From Magnetococcales bacterium (GTDB lineage: Bacteria; Pseudomonadota; Magnetococcia; Magnetococcales; Magnetaquicoccaceae): a DNA stretch of 64,000 nucleotides. Where the stretch lies: the NCBI GenBank assembly GCA_015231375.1, contig JADGBT010000007.1, positions 55,084 through 119,083 on the forward strand, read 5' to 3'. Below the pieces are notes generated by a model that was given only the letters and a program-made list of their open reading frames with translations, did not search any database and was not told the DNA's origin. The translations under genes were made by a program, and so were the position numbers. Below, piece by piece: positions 34,368 through 43,154 of the stretch (within the stretch, counting starts at the first letter, position 1; each line of letters starts with the position of its first letter).

Positions 34368-35552
34368 ATGTCACATGGGGTCACGAGCAGCAGGGATGTC
34401 CGTTATGTCGAGGCCAAACGGGTCACCCAGGTAGGCACGATTGGGGATACACTGTTGACCTTCGGCAAACTGATCATCGGCCTGATGACCGGATCCGCCG
34501 CGCTGGTGGCCGAAGGGTTTCATTCGGGGGCCGATCTGCTGTTCGATCTGGTCGTGCTGGTGGGCATGAAAATCGCCCGCAAGAAACCGGATGCGGGTCA
34601 TCCTTACGGACATGGCAAGTTCGAAGGGCTGATCACCTTGTTGCTGGCCGTCATCTTGCTGCTGCTGGCGGTCGGAATCGTGGTGGACGCGGTTCACCGC
34701 ATGGGATCGGAGGATCTGGCCGCACCCGGTCAGATGGCGTTCTGGGTGGCGTTGATTTCGATTGTCACCAAAGAGGCGCTGTTCCATTACACCGTGCGCG
34801 TGGGTCGGAAACTGAAATCCAATATCATCATGGCCAATGCCTGGCACCACCGGGCCGATTCGATCTCCTCGTTTGCCGCCATGCTGGGAATCGGTGGCGC
34901 CTTGATGGGCTATCCGATCCTCGATCCCGTGGCTGCGGTGGCGGTGGCCTTTTTTGTCAGCAAGGTGGGTCTGGAAATCGGGCACGATGCCATCAAGGAG
35001 TTGACCGACTCCACGGATGCCGTGGATCAGGAAATCCGGGAACGGATCAATCAGGTGATTGGCGACATTCCGGAGGTGCTCTCCGCCCACTTCGTCACTC
35101 CCCGGCAGTTGGGACCGGATATCATCGTGGATGTCCATGTGGTGGTGCCGATGCATCTGACCGTTTCCGAAGGCCATCAGGTGGCGGAAAAGGTCAAGTT
35201 CAGTCTGCTGCAACATGTGATTGCCATCACCGAGGTGGTGGTGCATGTCGATACCGAAGACGACATGGTCAGCAGCGTGCCCATTCTCGCCACGCGACAG
35301 GAAATCATGACCTGGGTCGTAGGCGAAATCCCGGCGGGTCGACCGGTCACCGGAGTGATTCGACTTCAGCCCAACTACTCCCGCAGGGGCATTCATCTGG
35401 ATCTGGTGCTGAAAGTGGATGAATCCTGCACCTTCGAGCAGATTCATGCCGATGTGCAGCAATTGTGCAACCGTCTGTTGAACGCCGACAAGGACGTGGT
35501 GGAGGTGCGTACCAGTTTGAGATCCGTGGAAGATCACCGCATCGTGGATTGA
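34368..35552 (+). CDS. cation diffusion facilitator metal transporter
   Basis: A 394-residue CDF efflux protein exchanging divalent metal for protons. Six membrane helices carry the two metal-site motifs: EGFHSGADLLFD (H-x3-D, helix 2) and NAWHHRADSISS (H-x3-D, helix 5), a ligand set usual for zinc-like substrates. GHPYGHGKFEGL is the loop signature. The cytoplasmic tail is long and looks like two tandem dimerisation domains, the second starting near PVTGVIRLQPNYSRRGIHLDLV, where most CDFs have one. AGGGGAAA precedes the ATG at 34368. The gene stands alone. Confidence 0.88.
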   Translation: MSHGVTSSRDVRYVEAKRVTQVGTIGDTLLTFGKLIIGLMTGSAALVAEGFHSGADLLFDLVVLVGMKIARKKPDAGHPYGHGKFEGLITLLLAVILLLLAVGIVVDAVHRMGSEDLAAPGQMAFWVALISIVTKEALFHYTVRVGRKLKSNIIMANAWHHRADSISSFAAMLGIGGALMGYPILDPVAAVAVAFFVSKVGLEIGHDAIKELTDSTDAVDQEIRERINQVIGDIPEVLSAHFVTPRQLGPDIIVDVHVVVPMHLTVSEGHQVAEKVKFSLLQHVIAITEVVVHVDTEDDMVSSVPILATRQEIMTWVVGEIPAGRPVTGVIRLQPNYSRRGIHLDLVLKVDESCTFEQIHADVQQLCNRLLNADKDVVEVRTSLRSVEDHRIVD

Positions 35553-35641
35553 ACCGCGTCACCTTGCGTGACCACTTGAACCGATGGCCGCACCCATGTT
35601 ATCAGTCCTGTTTGTTCTGCGAGTCTGGTCGGGGTGCGGCG

Positions 35642-36661
35642 ATGAATCTGGATGAAAAAGAGCAGAAGGATGGTTATGATACGCCGTGGAAAGAGATTCT
35701 GGAATCCTGTTTCCAGGATTTCTTGGCGTTTTTTCTTCCCCAGGCCCATGAGGGCATCGATTGGAGTCTGGGATATGAATTCTTGGACAAGGAGTTGGCC
35801 CGGATCACCCGTGACGCCGAAATCGGCGACCGTCGCATGGACAAACTGGTCAAAGTGTGGCGCCTGGATGGGGATGAACAGTGGATCCTGATCCATGTGG
35901 AAATCCAGGGAACGCGGGAGGCGAACTTTTCCGACCGCATGTTCACCTATTATTACCGCGCTTACGATTTGCATCAACGCCCGGTGGTGGGGTTGGCGAT
36001 TCTGACGGACGACGAACCGGGATGGCGCCCTGGGACGTTTACCCAGGAGTTGTGGGGAACCCGTGTGCTGTATCACTTCGCCACAGTCAAACTGCTGGAC
36101 TATCTGGATCGTTCATCCGAACTGGAAACACTCCTCAATCCCTTTGCCATCGTGACGTTGTCCCATTTGCACGCCCGCAGGACACGAGGACAACCCGATG
36201 CACGATTCCGGGCCAAATGGCAGATCATGCGGAGTCTGTACGAACGGGGTTTCGACCGTCAACGGGTGATCGACCTGTTTCGTTTTATCGATTGGGTTCT
36301 GCATCTGTCAAAAGAGTATGATCAACGATTCTGGAACGAACTGTCCCATCTGGAGGAGATCCAAAACATGCCCTACCTGTCAAGCGTGGAAAGAATTGGT
36401 CTGGAAAAAGGGTGGCAGAAAGGTCATCAAGAAGGCCTGATGGCGGGTCATCAAGAGGGTTTGATGGCGGGTCATCAAAAGGGCCTGATGGTCGGTCGTC
36501 AGGAAGGAGAGGCGGAATTGTTGTTGCATCTCTTGCACGTGCGATATCGGGTGGTTCCGGATTGGATTCGGGAAAAGGTCGCGCAGGCGGATGGGGCATC
36601 CCTTTTGCGTTGGAGCGAGCGGATTTTCGAGGAGGAAGAGATCGAAGCGATTTTTCAGTGA
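35642..36661 (+). CDS. Rpn-family nuclease/putative transposase with repeated linker
   Basis: A 339-residue protein of the Rpn/PD-(D/E)XK group: TPWKEILESCFQDFLAFFLP, RRMDKLVKVWRLDGDEQWILIHVEIQGTRE with the D...E-x-Q core, then FSDRMFTYYYRAYDLHQRPV. Relatives promote recombination or are described as single-domain transposase-like nucleases. The C-terminal part has four tandem 24-bp units (36422-36517) coding GHQEGLMA-type octapeptides, then a DUF4351-like helical end. ATG at 35642 is preferred. The related gene at 42034 lies 6 kb away. Confidence 0.8.
   Translation: MNLDEKEQKDGYDTPWKEILESCFQDFLAFFLPQAHEGIDWSLGYEFLDKELARITRDAEIGDRRMDKLVKVWRLDGDEQWILIHVEIQGTREANFSDRMFTYYYRAYDLHQRPVVGLAILTDDEPGWRPGTFTQELWGTRVLYHFATVKLLDYLDRSSELETLLNPFAIVTLSHLHARRTRGQPDARFRAKWQIMRSLYERGFDRQRVIDLFRFIDWVLHLSKEYDQRFWNELSHLEEIQNMPYLSSVERIGLEKGWQKGHQEGLMAGHQEGLMAGHQKGLMVGRQEGEAELLLHLLHVRYRVVPDWIREKVAQADGASLLRWSERIFEEEEIEAIFQ
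36422..36517 (+). repeat. four 24-bp in-frame tandem repeats
   Basis: Units starting GGTCATCAAGA at 36422, 36446, 36470 and (diverged) 36494 encode an eight-residue GHQEGLMA-type motif between the nuclease core and the C-terminal domain of the Rpn-type protein. Copy number may vary between strains. Confidence 0.8.
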
Positions 36662-36706
36662 GTCGCAAGGGGTCGGCAGGAGGTGGAACTTCCTGCCGGG
36701 CGCACC

Positions 36707-36741
36707 AAAAAAAAGGACTTGGCCGGTGGGGTCAAGTCCTT
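36707..36741 (-). terminator. rho-independent terminator of tRNA-Leu
   Basis: Minus-strand stem AAGGACTTG/CAAGTCCTT (9 bp, 11-nt loop) followed by a run of eight T (36714-36707). It lies 13 bases past the tRNA 3' end. Confidence 0.85.
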
Positions 36742-36753
36742 GAATGATCAAAT

Positions 36754-36840
36754 TGGTGCCGAGGGTCGGAGTCGAACCGACACGGACTCACATCCGCCAG
36801 ATTTTGAGTCTGGTGCGTCTACCAGTTCCGCCATCTCGGC
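36754..36840 (-). tRNA. tRNA-Leu (anticodon CAA), CCA encoded
   Basis: Read on the minus strand the gene starts GCCGAGA-TGGCGGAACTGG and ends GGTTCGACTCC-GACCCTCGGC, then ACCA. The acceptor stem pairs GCCGAG with CTCGGC. The anticodon loop is CT-CAA-AA closed by CCAGA/TCTGG. A long variable arm (GGCGGATGTGAGTCCGTG region) marks a class II tRNA such as Leu. The anticodon CAA reads UUG. It has its own promoter and terminator. Confidence 0.96.
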
Positions 36841-36850
36841 AATTTTTTGA

Positions 36851-36879
36851 ATTCTAGCAGCAACTCCGGAGGAAGTCAA
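36851..36879 (-). promoter_or_regulatory. promoter of tRNA-Leu
   Basis: Minus-strand TTGACT (36879-36874) and TAGAAT (36856-36851) with a 17-base spacer, placed so that transcription would start at or next to the tRNA 5' end at 36840. It lies between the lpd stop and the tRNA. Confidence 0.72.
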
Positions 36880-36900
36880 CACCAAATTGACCTGTCCGCA

Positions 36901-38343
36901 TCATTCATGGATGCGTTTGCGCAACGGGGCGTGGAAGTGGACGCACTGGCCGGAGAAAATCTCTGCGGCTTCCATCAGGGTTTCGGAGAGGGTCGGATGG
37001 GGATGGACGCAATGGGCAACCGCATCGATGGTCAATTCCTGTTCGATGGCCAGCACCCCCTGGGCGATCAGTTCTCCGGCCCCGACTCCGGTGATGCCAA
37101 GCCCGAGAATTTTGCCGGTGTCCGGTTCCAGGATCCATTTGGTCACCCCTTCGGTTCGTTCCAGGGTATGGGCGCGTCCTGAAGCGGCCCAGGGAAAACG
37201 GACCGCGCGCACCGGAATGTTTTGATCGCGGGCCATGGTTTCGGTCAGTCCAGCCCAGGCGATTTCGGGATCGGTATAGGTGACCGCAGGCAGAATCGGA
37301 GGACGGGCAGCGGGAGGCTCTCCGGCCAGGGTGGCCACGGCCTGATGGGCCTGGGCCGAGGCCTTGTGGGCCAGCATGATCCCTCCGGTGACATCACCGA
37401 TGGCCAGAATCGATGGATCCGCGCTGCGCATGGCCGCATCCACTTGGATGGCTCCCCGCGCATCTTGTGTCACCCGGGTTTTGTCCAGGCCGGGGATATC
37501 GCTGGCGGGCGTGCGTCCCGTGGCGATCAACACCCGCTCCACGGTGTGAAAAACCACCGGCCCGCCCTCTTCCTGGATTCCCACCCGCACGCCCGGATCT
37601 GCGGATTCGATGGAGACCACACGGGCATTGAGGGTCACGGATTCCAACCGTTTGCCCAGATGGGCGGCCAAAGGCCGGACCAGATCCCGGTCCGCGCCGG
37701 GCAGGATGCCGGCTGACGCTTCCACGACCTGGACACGGGATCCCAGTTCCGCATAGACCGTACCCAATTCCAAACCGATGTTGCCCGCCCCCACCACCAG
37801 CAGCGAAGCGGGTATGGTTTCCAGTTGCAAGGCGCTGGTGGAGTCCAGCACGCCTGCCGGCATCGGGCCTGTCAAGCCGGGCAGGGGGGCCGGACGGGAA
37901 CCGGTGGCCAAAATGAGATGATCCGCCTGGATTTCGACCGTTTCCGTTCCGGATCGTTCCACCACCAGCTGGTTGGAGGAGAGCAGTCGCGCCTCTCCTT
38001 GCAGGCGGGTCACGCCACGCAATTGGCACTGTTGGGCCAGTCCGCTGGTCAGACGGGTGACGATTTCATCTTTCCAGGCGCGGAGGCGATCCAGGTCCAC
38101 GCGCAGTTCGCTGAAATGCAGACCAAAGGTGTCCGCCTGTCTGCTTTCGGCGATGAGGCGGGCGGCATGCAGCAAGGCTTTGCTGGGAATGCAGCCCCGA
38201 AACAGACACACCCCGCCAGGAGCCGGTTCCGGATCCACCAGCACGGTCTTGAAACCTCGTCCTGCGGCCAGAAAAGCAGCCGTATATCCGCCGGGACCAG
38301 CGCCGATCACCACGACTTGGGCGTCAATTTTCATGGATTTCAA
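36901..38343 (-). CDS. lpdA: dihydrolipoyl dehydrogenase
   Basis: The E3 flavoprotein of 2-oxoacid dehydrogenase or glycine-cleavage complexes, reoxidising dihydrolipoamide with NAD. The 480-residue product has the FAD motif VVIGAGPGGYTAAFLA, redox-active Cys46 and Cys51 in GGVCLFRGCIPSKAL (usually CLNxGCIPSK, so Phe-Arg is unusual), and the NAD motif VVGAGNIGLELG. The second FAD segment ILAIGDVTGGIMLAHKA and the C-terminal HCVHPHPTLSETLMEAA with the catalytic His-Glu pair complete it. No E1 or E2 genes adjoin it. It follows ppiD on the same strand, separated by a strong hairpin. Confidence 0.92.
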   Translation of the reverse strand: MKSMKIDAQVVVIGAGPGGYTAAFLAAGRGFKTVLVDPEPAPGGVCLFRGCIPSKALLHAARLIAESRQADTFGLHFSELRVDLDRLRAWKDEIVTRLTSGLAQQCQLRGVTRLQGEARLLSSNQLVVERSGTETVEIQADHLILATGSRPAPLPGLTGPMPAGVLDSTSALQLETIPASLLVVGAGNIGLELGTVYAELGSRVQVVEASAGILPGADRDLVRPLAAHLGKRLESVTLNARVVSIESADPGVRVGIQEEGGPVVFHTVERVLIATGRTPASDIPGLDKTRVTQDARGAIQVDAAMRSADPSILAIGDVTGGIMLAHKASAQAHQAVATLAGEPPAARPPILPAVTYTDPEIAWAGLTETMARDQNIPVRAVRFPWAASGRAHTLERTEGVTKWILEPDTGKILGLGITGVGAGELIAQGVLAIEQELTIDAVAHCVHPHPTLSETLMEAAEIFSGQCVHFHAPLRKRIHE

Positions 38344-38362
38344 ACCTGCGGAGCATAAAAGG

Positions 38363-38419
38363 CGTCCTCTCCTTCGATCGGATCATCCGAACAGGAAAAA
38401 TCGATCGAAGGAGAGGACG
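38363..38419 (-). terminator. 18-bp perfect inverted repeat between ppiD and lpdA
   Basis: CGTCCTCTCCTTCGATCG (38363-38380) is the exact reverse complement of 38402-38419, with a 21-nt loop. On the minus strand the stem begins 17 bases after the ppiD stop and is followed by CCTTTTATG, a short T-run. It may terminate ppiD transcripts or partly attenuate read-through into lpdA. The stem is longer than most terminators. Confidence 0.6.
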
Positions 38420-38435
38420 AAAAAGGCGAAAAGGG

Positions 38436-40334
38436 TCAGAAACGGTCCAGCATGGACTGGTTGATCTGGATATTGGATTGATTCCACAAGCCGTTCAGAT
38501 AAGCGATCAACTGTTCCTGGCCCAGGGACTCTTCGAGTTTGGGCAGGAACTCCTTGGCGGCGGTTTTGAGTTCTTCCGGGGAGGGTTCGACGATTTTGAG
38601 CAGGCGCACGGCGACCAGTCGTCCTTCGTCTTCGACGATTTCCGGATGGTTGGGCTTGTCCGGATGGAGTTTGAAGCCGACTTCACGGATTTTGGGAGTC
38701 GGTTCCTTTTCGGCCCCTTCGCGCAGGAACGGCGGCGGGGTGACGGAACGGATTTTGGCATGCACGGCGGTGATCTCTGCGACGGGTTTGCCTTCTTGCA
38801 GGAGTTTGAGTACCGCGTTCATGTGGGTGCGGGCCTCCTCTCCGGCTTTTTCCGTGATGAATGCCTTGACTACATCCTCTTTGGACTGTTCCAGGGTTTT
38901 GGGGGCGGGTTCCTGCCGGTCCACCACTTCCAAGGCCACGAACTGATTGTTGGACAGTTCGACCAGGGGAGAAACGGATCCTTTGGCCGTGGAGAAGGCG
39001 GCTTCCAGGAACTTGGGATCCAGTTCCACGCCGGAGCGGGCCGCATCATCCTGGGCGAGGAAATCGGTCTCCTTGTAGCGCAGATTCAGATCGCTGGAGA
39101 TGGATTTCAGGTTTCCGGAGGCGGCCAGTTGGTCCTCGAAGGTGCCGGAACGGTCATAAACCAGATCCTTGGCCTTGTTTTCCACGATGCGACCCCGGAT
39201 TTCGGTGGAGACTTTTTCCAAAGGTTTGGTTTCGGCGGGATGGATCTGGTCCACACGGATCAGATGAATCCCGAAGGCCGTGGTCACGGGTTCGGAGACC
39301 TTGCCCGCTTCCAGCGCGAAGGCGACCTGCTCGAAGGCGGGCACCATGACGCCGGGACCGAATTCACCCAGATCCCCGCCCTGGGCTGCGGAGGAGTCGT
39401 CGGACAACTCTTTGGCGACGGTCTCGAACGCCTCTCCGGCTTTGAGACGTTCGGTGGCCTTGCGGATTTTCTCGTTGGCCGCTGCGGCATCGGTTTTGTC
39501 GTCGATCCGGGCCAGGATGTGGCGAGCCTTGCGGGTTTCGCCCTTGCTGTATTCTTTGATGTGCTCGTCATAGAACTCCCGGATCTCTTCCGGAGTGACC
39601 TGGACCGCATCGCGCACGCTGTCGCTGTTGAGCAGGGCGTAGCGGAGTTTGACCTTGGCTTTGGTCATGAAGCGGGCCTGATTGTTTTTCAGGAACGTTT
39701 CCAGCGCCTCGTCGGTGGATGGGATGCCCGCTTCCAGATCCTTGGGATCCAGGGAGAAGACGAGTACGGAGCGCTTTTCGTTTTCCATGCGCATCAGATT
39801 GTCCACCAGCGCCTTGGGCAGGGTGGTGGGGGTGGTGACGGTGCGACGGATCTGGTCGGAAACGATATCGGAGGTCAACTGGCTTTCGAATTCACGGGCA
39901 CTCAATCGGTTGTTGCGCAGCACCAGTTCGTAGCGTTCCATCGTGAACTTGCCATCGACCTGAAAGGCCGGAGTGGATTCGATGCGCTGCCGCAACCCGT
40001 TCGGGGAGACGGTCAGGCGCAGGTCGCGACTGGCGCTCAGGATCAGGTAGCGGTTGATGAGGGAATGGAGCGTGCGCTGTTTCAGACCGAGCATTTCAGC
40101 GGTTTTTTTGTCCAGCGACCCTCCGAACCGTTCACGCAGACGTTGAAACTCCTGTTCGTAGGCCTCGGAAAACTCCTGAGGTCCGATGCTCCAGCCTTTC
40201 GCCTCCACCACCGGCAACTGGGAGCGGCTGCTGACATAGCTTTCCACGCCCCACACCATGAAACTCAAGGCAAGCAAAACAAGCAGCATTTTGATCAGAA
40301 TGGATTTGGCGCTGCGGCGCATGACATTCAACAT
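38436..40334 (-). CDS. ppiD: PpiD-type periplasmic folding factor (SurA_N/parvulin)
   Basis: An inner-membrane-anchored chaperone and peptidyl-prolyl isomerase for exported proteins. The 632-residue product has one N-terminal helix (ILIKMLLVLLALSFMVWGV), then the SurA_N-like domain typical of PpiD (RQRIESTPAFQVDGKFTMERYELVL). A parvulin domain follows at about 220-325 (ARHILARIDD, AKELSDDSSAAQGGDLGEFGPGVMVPAFEQVAFAL, TAFGIHLIRVD). ATG at 40334 has GGAG about 10 bases ahead and puts the anchor near the N-terminus; the frame is open to 40448. Length matches E. coli PpiD (623). Divergent from ribF. Confidence 0.9.
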   Translation of the reverse strand: MLNVMRRSAKSILIKMLLVLLALSFMVWGVESYVSSRSQLPVVEAKGWSIGPQEFSEAYEQEFQRLRERFGGSLDKKTAEMLGLKQRTLHSLINRYLILSASRDLRLTVSPNGLRQRIESTPAFQVDGKFTMERYELVLRNNRLSAREFESQLTSDIVSDQIRRTVTTPTTLPKALVDNLMRMENEKRSVLVFSLDPKDLEAGIPSTDEALETFLKNNQARFMTKAKVKLRYALLNSDSVRDAVQVTPEEIREFYDEHIKEYSKGETRKARHILARIDDKTDAAAANEKIRKATERLKAGEAFETVAKELSDDSSAAQGGDLGEFGPGVMVPAFEQVAFALEAGKVSEPVTTAFGIHLIRVDQIHPAETKPLEKVSTEIRGRIVENKAKDLVYDRSGTFEDQLAASGNLKSISSDLNLRYKETDFLAQDDAARSGVELDPKFLEAAFSTAKGSVSPLVELSNNQFVALEVVDRQEPAPKTLEQSKEDVVKAFITEKAGEEARTHMNAVLKLLQEGKPVAEITAVHAKIRSVTPPPFLREGAEKEPTPKIREVGFKLHPDKPNHPEIVEDEGRLVAVRLLKIVEPSPEELKTAAKEFLPKLEESLGQEQLIAYLNGLWNQSNIQINQSMLDRF

Positions 40335-40629
40335 CGTGCGAAAGCTCCGAGACGGCGAGGCGGTCAGTTTGGCCGGAAGGGCGGAATCATGAGTTGTCTT
40401 CACAAGTTTCCGGAATGGGTACCGGGCACCAAGCCACAATCTTCTCACATTTTTTGCTTACGGAAAAGGGAGGGCGGTTTTTTTGATGTCGGGACAACGG
40501 AATCGGCGCGCCGAGCGAAAATTGAGGAATGGCTTTTGCAAAGAAGGATGATTCCCTGAAGAGTGATCGATGCGCGCGGGGCGGATCGATGACGGCCTTT
40601 TCGGCATCAACGAATACAGTGCGTTGGGC

Positions 40630-41583
40630 ATGTACATCATTCGAGGACTCAAGAATCTGCCCTCCCGGTTCCGGAACGCGGTGATCGCCATCGGCAATTT
40701 TGACGGTGTGCACCGGGGTCATCAGACCCTGTTTGCCCGACTGCGGGAGTTGGCCGCCATGCATGACCAAGCGGCGATCATGGCGGTGACCTTCGAGCCG
40801 CACCCGTTGCGTCTGCTGAATCCGGAAAGGACGCCTCCCCGCATCACCGGACTGCGGGGCAAGGCCCGCTGGATGGAAGAGGCGGGAGTGGAGGCGCTGT
40901 TCGTGTTGCATTTCAACCGCGCCCTGGCCACCATGCCCCCCGAAACCTTTGTGCGGGACATCCTGGTCCATGGCGTGGGCGCCCGCGAGGTGGTGGTGGG
41001 GGAGAACTTCCGCTTTGGCGCCCAAGGGGTCGGCACCTTCGAGGATCTGGCCCGCATGGGTCGGCTGCACGGATTCGGGGTACACGCCCATCCACTGGTG
41101 ATCCTGGATGGTCAGCCGGTTTCGTCCACCTGGGTGCGTCGGGAGGTCTCCGTTGGCGCGTTCGCCATGGCGGCCCGGTTGCTGGATCGTCCGTTCGAGG
41201 TGGAAGGGCGGGTGGTCATCGGCTTTCAGCGGGGGCGGAAATTGGGTTTCCCCACGGCCAACATTGCGCTGGGAGGCATGCTGCATCCTCCCATCGGGGT
41301 CTATGTGGCCAAGGCGTGCGTGGGAGGCTGCTGGCTGCCCGCCGTGGTCAACGTGGGACGCAATCCCACCTTCGGAGACGCCGACCTGCGACTGGAGGCC
41401 CATCTGCTGGCCCCGGTGCCCATGGATCTCTATCGAAAGATCCTGCGCGTACAATTCCTGCGTCATCTGCGTTCGGAGATGCGTTTTCCGGATGTGCAGG
41501 CGTTGCAGGCCCAGATCCGCCGGGACGTGGAACAGGCCCAGGCCCATTTCGCCTCCGAAAACAACACCCCCTCCGCCACCTGA
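40630..41583 (+). CDS. ribF: bifunctional riboflavin kinase/FAD synthetase
   Basis: Phosphorylates riboflavin to FMN and adenylates FMN to FAD. The N-terminal nucleotidyltransferase domain has IAIGNFDGVHRGHQTLF (HxGH-type), TFEPHPLRLL, VVGENFRFG and VSSTWVRREV. The C-terminal kinase has VEGRVVIGFQRGRKLGFPTANIAL, the flavokinase signature, and VNVGRNPTFG. The ATG at 40630 gives the usual opening (YIIRGLKNLP); an ATG at 40570 is also in frame. No FMN riboswitch is seen ahead of it. It is divergent from ppiD. Confidence 0.93.
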   Translation: MYIIRGLKNLPSRFRNAVIAIGNFDGVHRGHQTLFARLRELAAMHDQAAIMAVTFEPHPLRLLNPERTPPRITGLRGKARWMEEAGVEALFVLHFNRALATMPPETFVRDILVHGVGAREVVVGENFRFGAQGVGTFEDLARMGRLHGFGVHAHPLVILDGQPVSSTWVRREVSVGAFAMAARLLDRPFEVEGRVVIGFQRGRKLGFPTANIALGGMLHPPIGVYVAKACVGGCWLPAVVNVGRNPTFGDADLRLEAHLLAPVPMDLYRKILRVQFLRHLRSEMRFPDVQALQAQIRRDVEQAQAHFASENNTPSAT

Positions 41584-41671
41584 AGCCCCTCCTGGCTTTC
41601 GGTTTCAACGGCTCAACATCGTTCCTGTCCGTAGGTTGCCGCCGCCGCTACGATGATCGGGGTCGCCGTCA

Positions 41672-41900
41672 TCACAATGCTCGTCGATATCCGGTTAGCC
41701 TTCAGTGAAGCTTTCGCTTTCGCCTAGCTTCCGTGCCAACGCCATCAACCCCAATCGGACCCATCCAGCCTTACGGCACAGTTTCAATAATCCGGTGAAC
41801 AATACCTGCATATCCGCCAAGTGAAGCCGACGAAACCTCACGAGCAACGCCCCTTGCGATTCACGCTGGACCAGCCCAGAATGTCTCGCATTCAACCGTT
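41672..41900 (-). pseudogene. IS1182-family transposase fragment
   Basis: On the minus strand the frame reads FRRLHLADMQVLFTGLLKLC then RKAGWVRLGLMALA, the N-terminal IS1182 transposase pattern (FRRxHL...LF..VL.LC..AG.V.LG.VALDG). It breaks soon after, and no catalytic DDE region follows. Nucleotides 41672-41786 resemble 43229-43335 closely in the same orientation. The rest of 41584-42033 carries no gene I can support. Confidence 0.72.
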
Positions 41901-42033
41901 CCATGGCATCAGGCGCATACCAGCCGGAGGGATTCATCGAAGAAAGCGACGTCCAATGCCAAGCGCAGGCCAATCTGTGTTGATTGGTTGATCATGCCTA
42001 AAACGATCACCCCCTGTGAGGCCTTTCTGCACC

Positions 42034-42978
42034 ATGAACGCCCATGACCTTGGATACGGCAAGCTATTTTCCCACGCACTGATGATGCAAGACCTTGTGG
42101 CGGGTTTCATCCACGAGGAATGGGTGGCTGGACTGGATTTCAGTACGCTAGAGAAGGTGAACCCACTCTATATAACAGATGACTTCCGCAAACGGATCGA
42201 TGATCTTGTGTGGAAAGTTCGTTGGCAAGGGACGGATCGTTGGATATTCATCTACCTGATCCTGGAGCCGCAATCCACGGTCGATGACATCATGGCTGTG
42301 CGCAATGCGCTATACGAGATGCTGCTTTACCAGGATCTGCGCCAATCCGGAAAAATGCTGGAAGGTCAAAAATTCCCACCCGTTGTTCCGATAGTTCTGT
42401 ATAATGGCTTACAAAGGTGGACGGCAGCCGTGGATGTGGCTGACATGATTGAGGAGTCACCGCCCGGCATGGAAGCCTACCGCCCGCATATGCGCTATTT
42501 GCTGGTGGACGAGCATCGGTATCAGGAAGGCGAACTGAAGCCCATGCGGAATGTCGTGGCGGCACTGTTCAGACTGGAGAAGAGTCGCCGTCTGGAAGAT
42601 GTCCGTCAGGTGCTTGCAGAGTTGGATGCATGGCTGAAAAATCTGGAGCAACGGGAACTGCGTCGGGCGTTCGCAAAATGGTTGAGCCGGATCTTGTTGC
42701 CGCGACTGGCAAAAAAAAACGTGCCCATCCCGGAGGCTATGCCGGAGATGGATGACCTGGAGGAGGTGCGTACCATGTTGGCAGAAACTGCGGAAGGGTG
42801 GACGAGGGAGTGGAAACAAGAGGGTAAGGCTGAAATGTTACTCCTGTATCTGCATCGTCGGTTCGGTCCAATCCCTGAGCCATTGCAAACTGAAATCACG
42901 ACGGCAGATATGGAAAAGATTGAAGATTGGTTCGATAGATCTATAGATGCCGACTCCCTACAGGCTGTTTTTCATTGA
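42034..42978 (+). CDS. Rpn-family recombination-promoting nuclease/putative transposase
   Basis: A 314-residue protein of the Rpn (YhgA-like) family. It has the N-terminal signature YGKLFSHALMMQDLVAGFI, the nuclease core RKRIDDLVWKVRW...WIFIYLILEPQS (D...E-x-Q), MAVRNALYEMLLYQDL, and VPIVLYNGLQRWTAA. E. coli RpnA is a calcium-stimulated DNA endonuclease that raises recombination. The ATG at 42034 begins the conserved NAHDLGYGKLF; a GTG at 42016 is in frame. Codon choice looks less GC-biased than in neighbouring housekeeping genes. It is flanked by transposase remnants, so it is likely acquired. Confidence 0.85.
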   Translation: MNAHDLGYGKLFSHALMMQDLVAGFIHEEWVAGLDFSTLEKVNPLYITDDFRKRIDDLVWKVRWQGTDRWIFIYLILEPQSTVDDIMAVRNALYEMLLYQDLRQSGKMLEGQKFPPVVPIVLYNGLQRWTAAVDVADMIEESPPGMEAYRPHMRYLLVDEHRYQEGELKPMRNVVAALFRLEKSRRLEDVRQVLAELDAWLKNLEQRELRRAFAKWLSRILLPRLAKKNVPIPEAMPEMDDLEEVRTMLAETAEGWTREWKQEGKAEMLLLYLHRRFGPIPEPLQTEITTADMEKIEDWFDRSIDADSLQAVFH

Positions 42979-43016
42979 TATGGTTCTATAGGTATCTGTA
43001 GATTTGTCGATTTTAT

Positions 43017-43141
43017 GGGCTCCTCGCTGTTTCACGTGGGTAGGGTGAGTTTAACTTGCCCCCACCTTTGCGGCCTGGAGGAGGCTGTTGAAGCCCTCAA
43101 CCAAACCGGTGGTCAGGCCGCTATGGAACCACTATTTGGCC
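43017..43141 (-). pseudogene. ISL3-family transposase C-terminal fragment
   Basis: The minus strand from about 43133 reads FHSGLTTGLVEGFNSLLQAA then KVGA, matching the conserved C-terminal helix of ISL3 transposases (S-xLTNGxVEGxNSxxQxAK), with stop codons on both sides. At 43017-43037 GGGCTCCTCGCTGTTTCACG looks like the terminal inverted repeat of such an element. The rest of the element is missing. Confidence 0.68.
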
Positions 43142-43154
43142 CCTTTTTTCGCTT

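Noticed and set aside
34368..35552. CDF transporter as a magnetosome MamB/MamM gene
   Set aside because: No other mam genes lie nearby, and the metal-site motifs are H-x3-D in both helices, as in zinc-type CDFs. A general metal exporter is the safer call.
40449..40629. FMN riboswitch ahead of ribF
   Set aside because: The conserved RFN-element blocks are not present in the leader.
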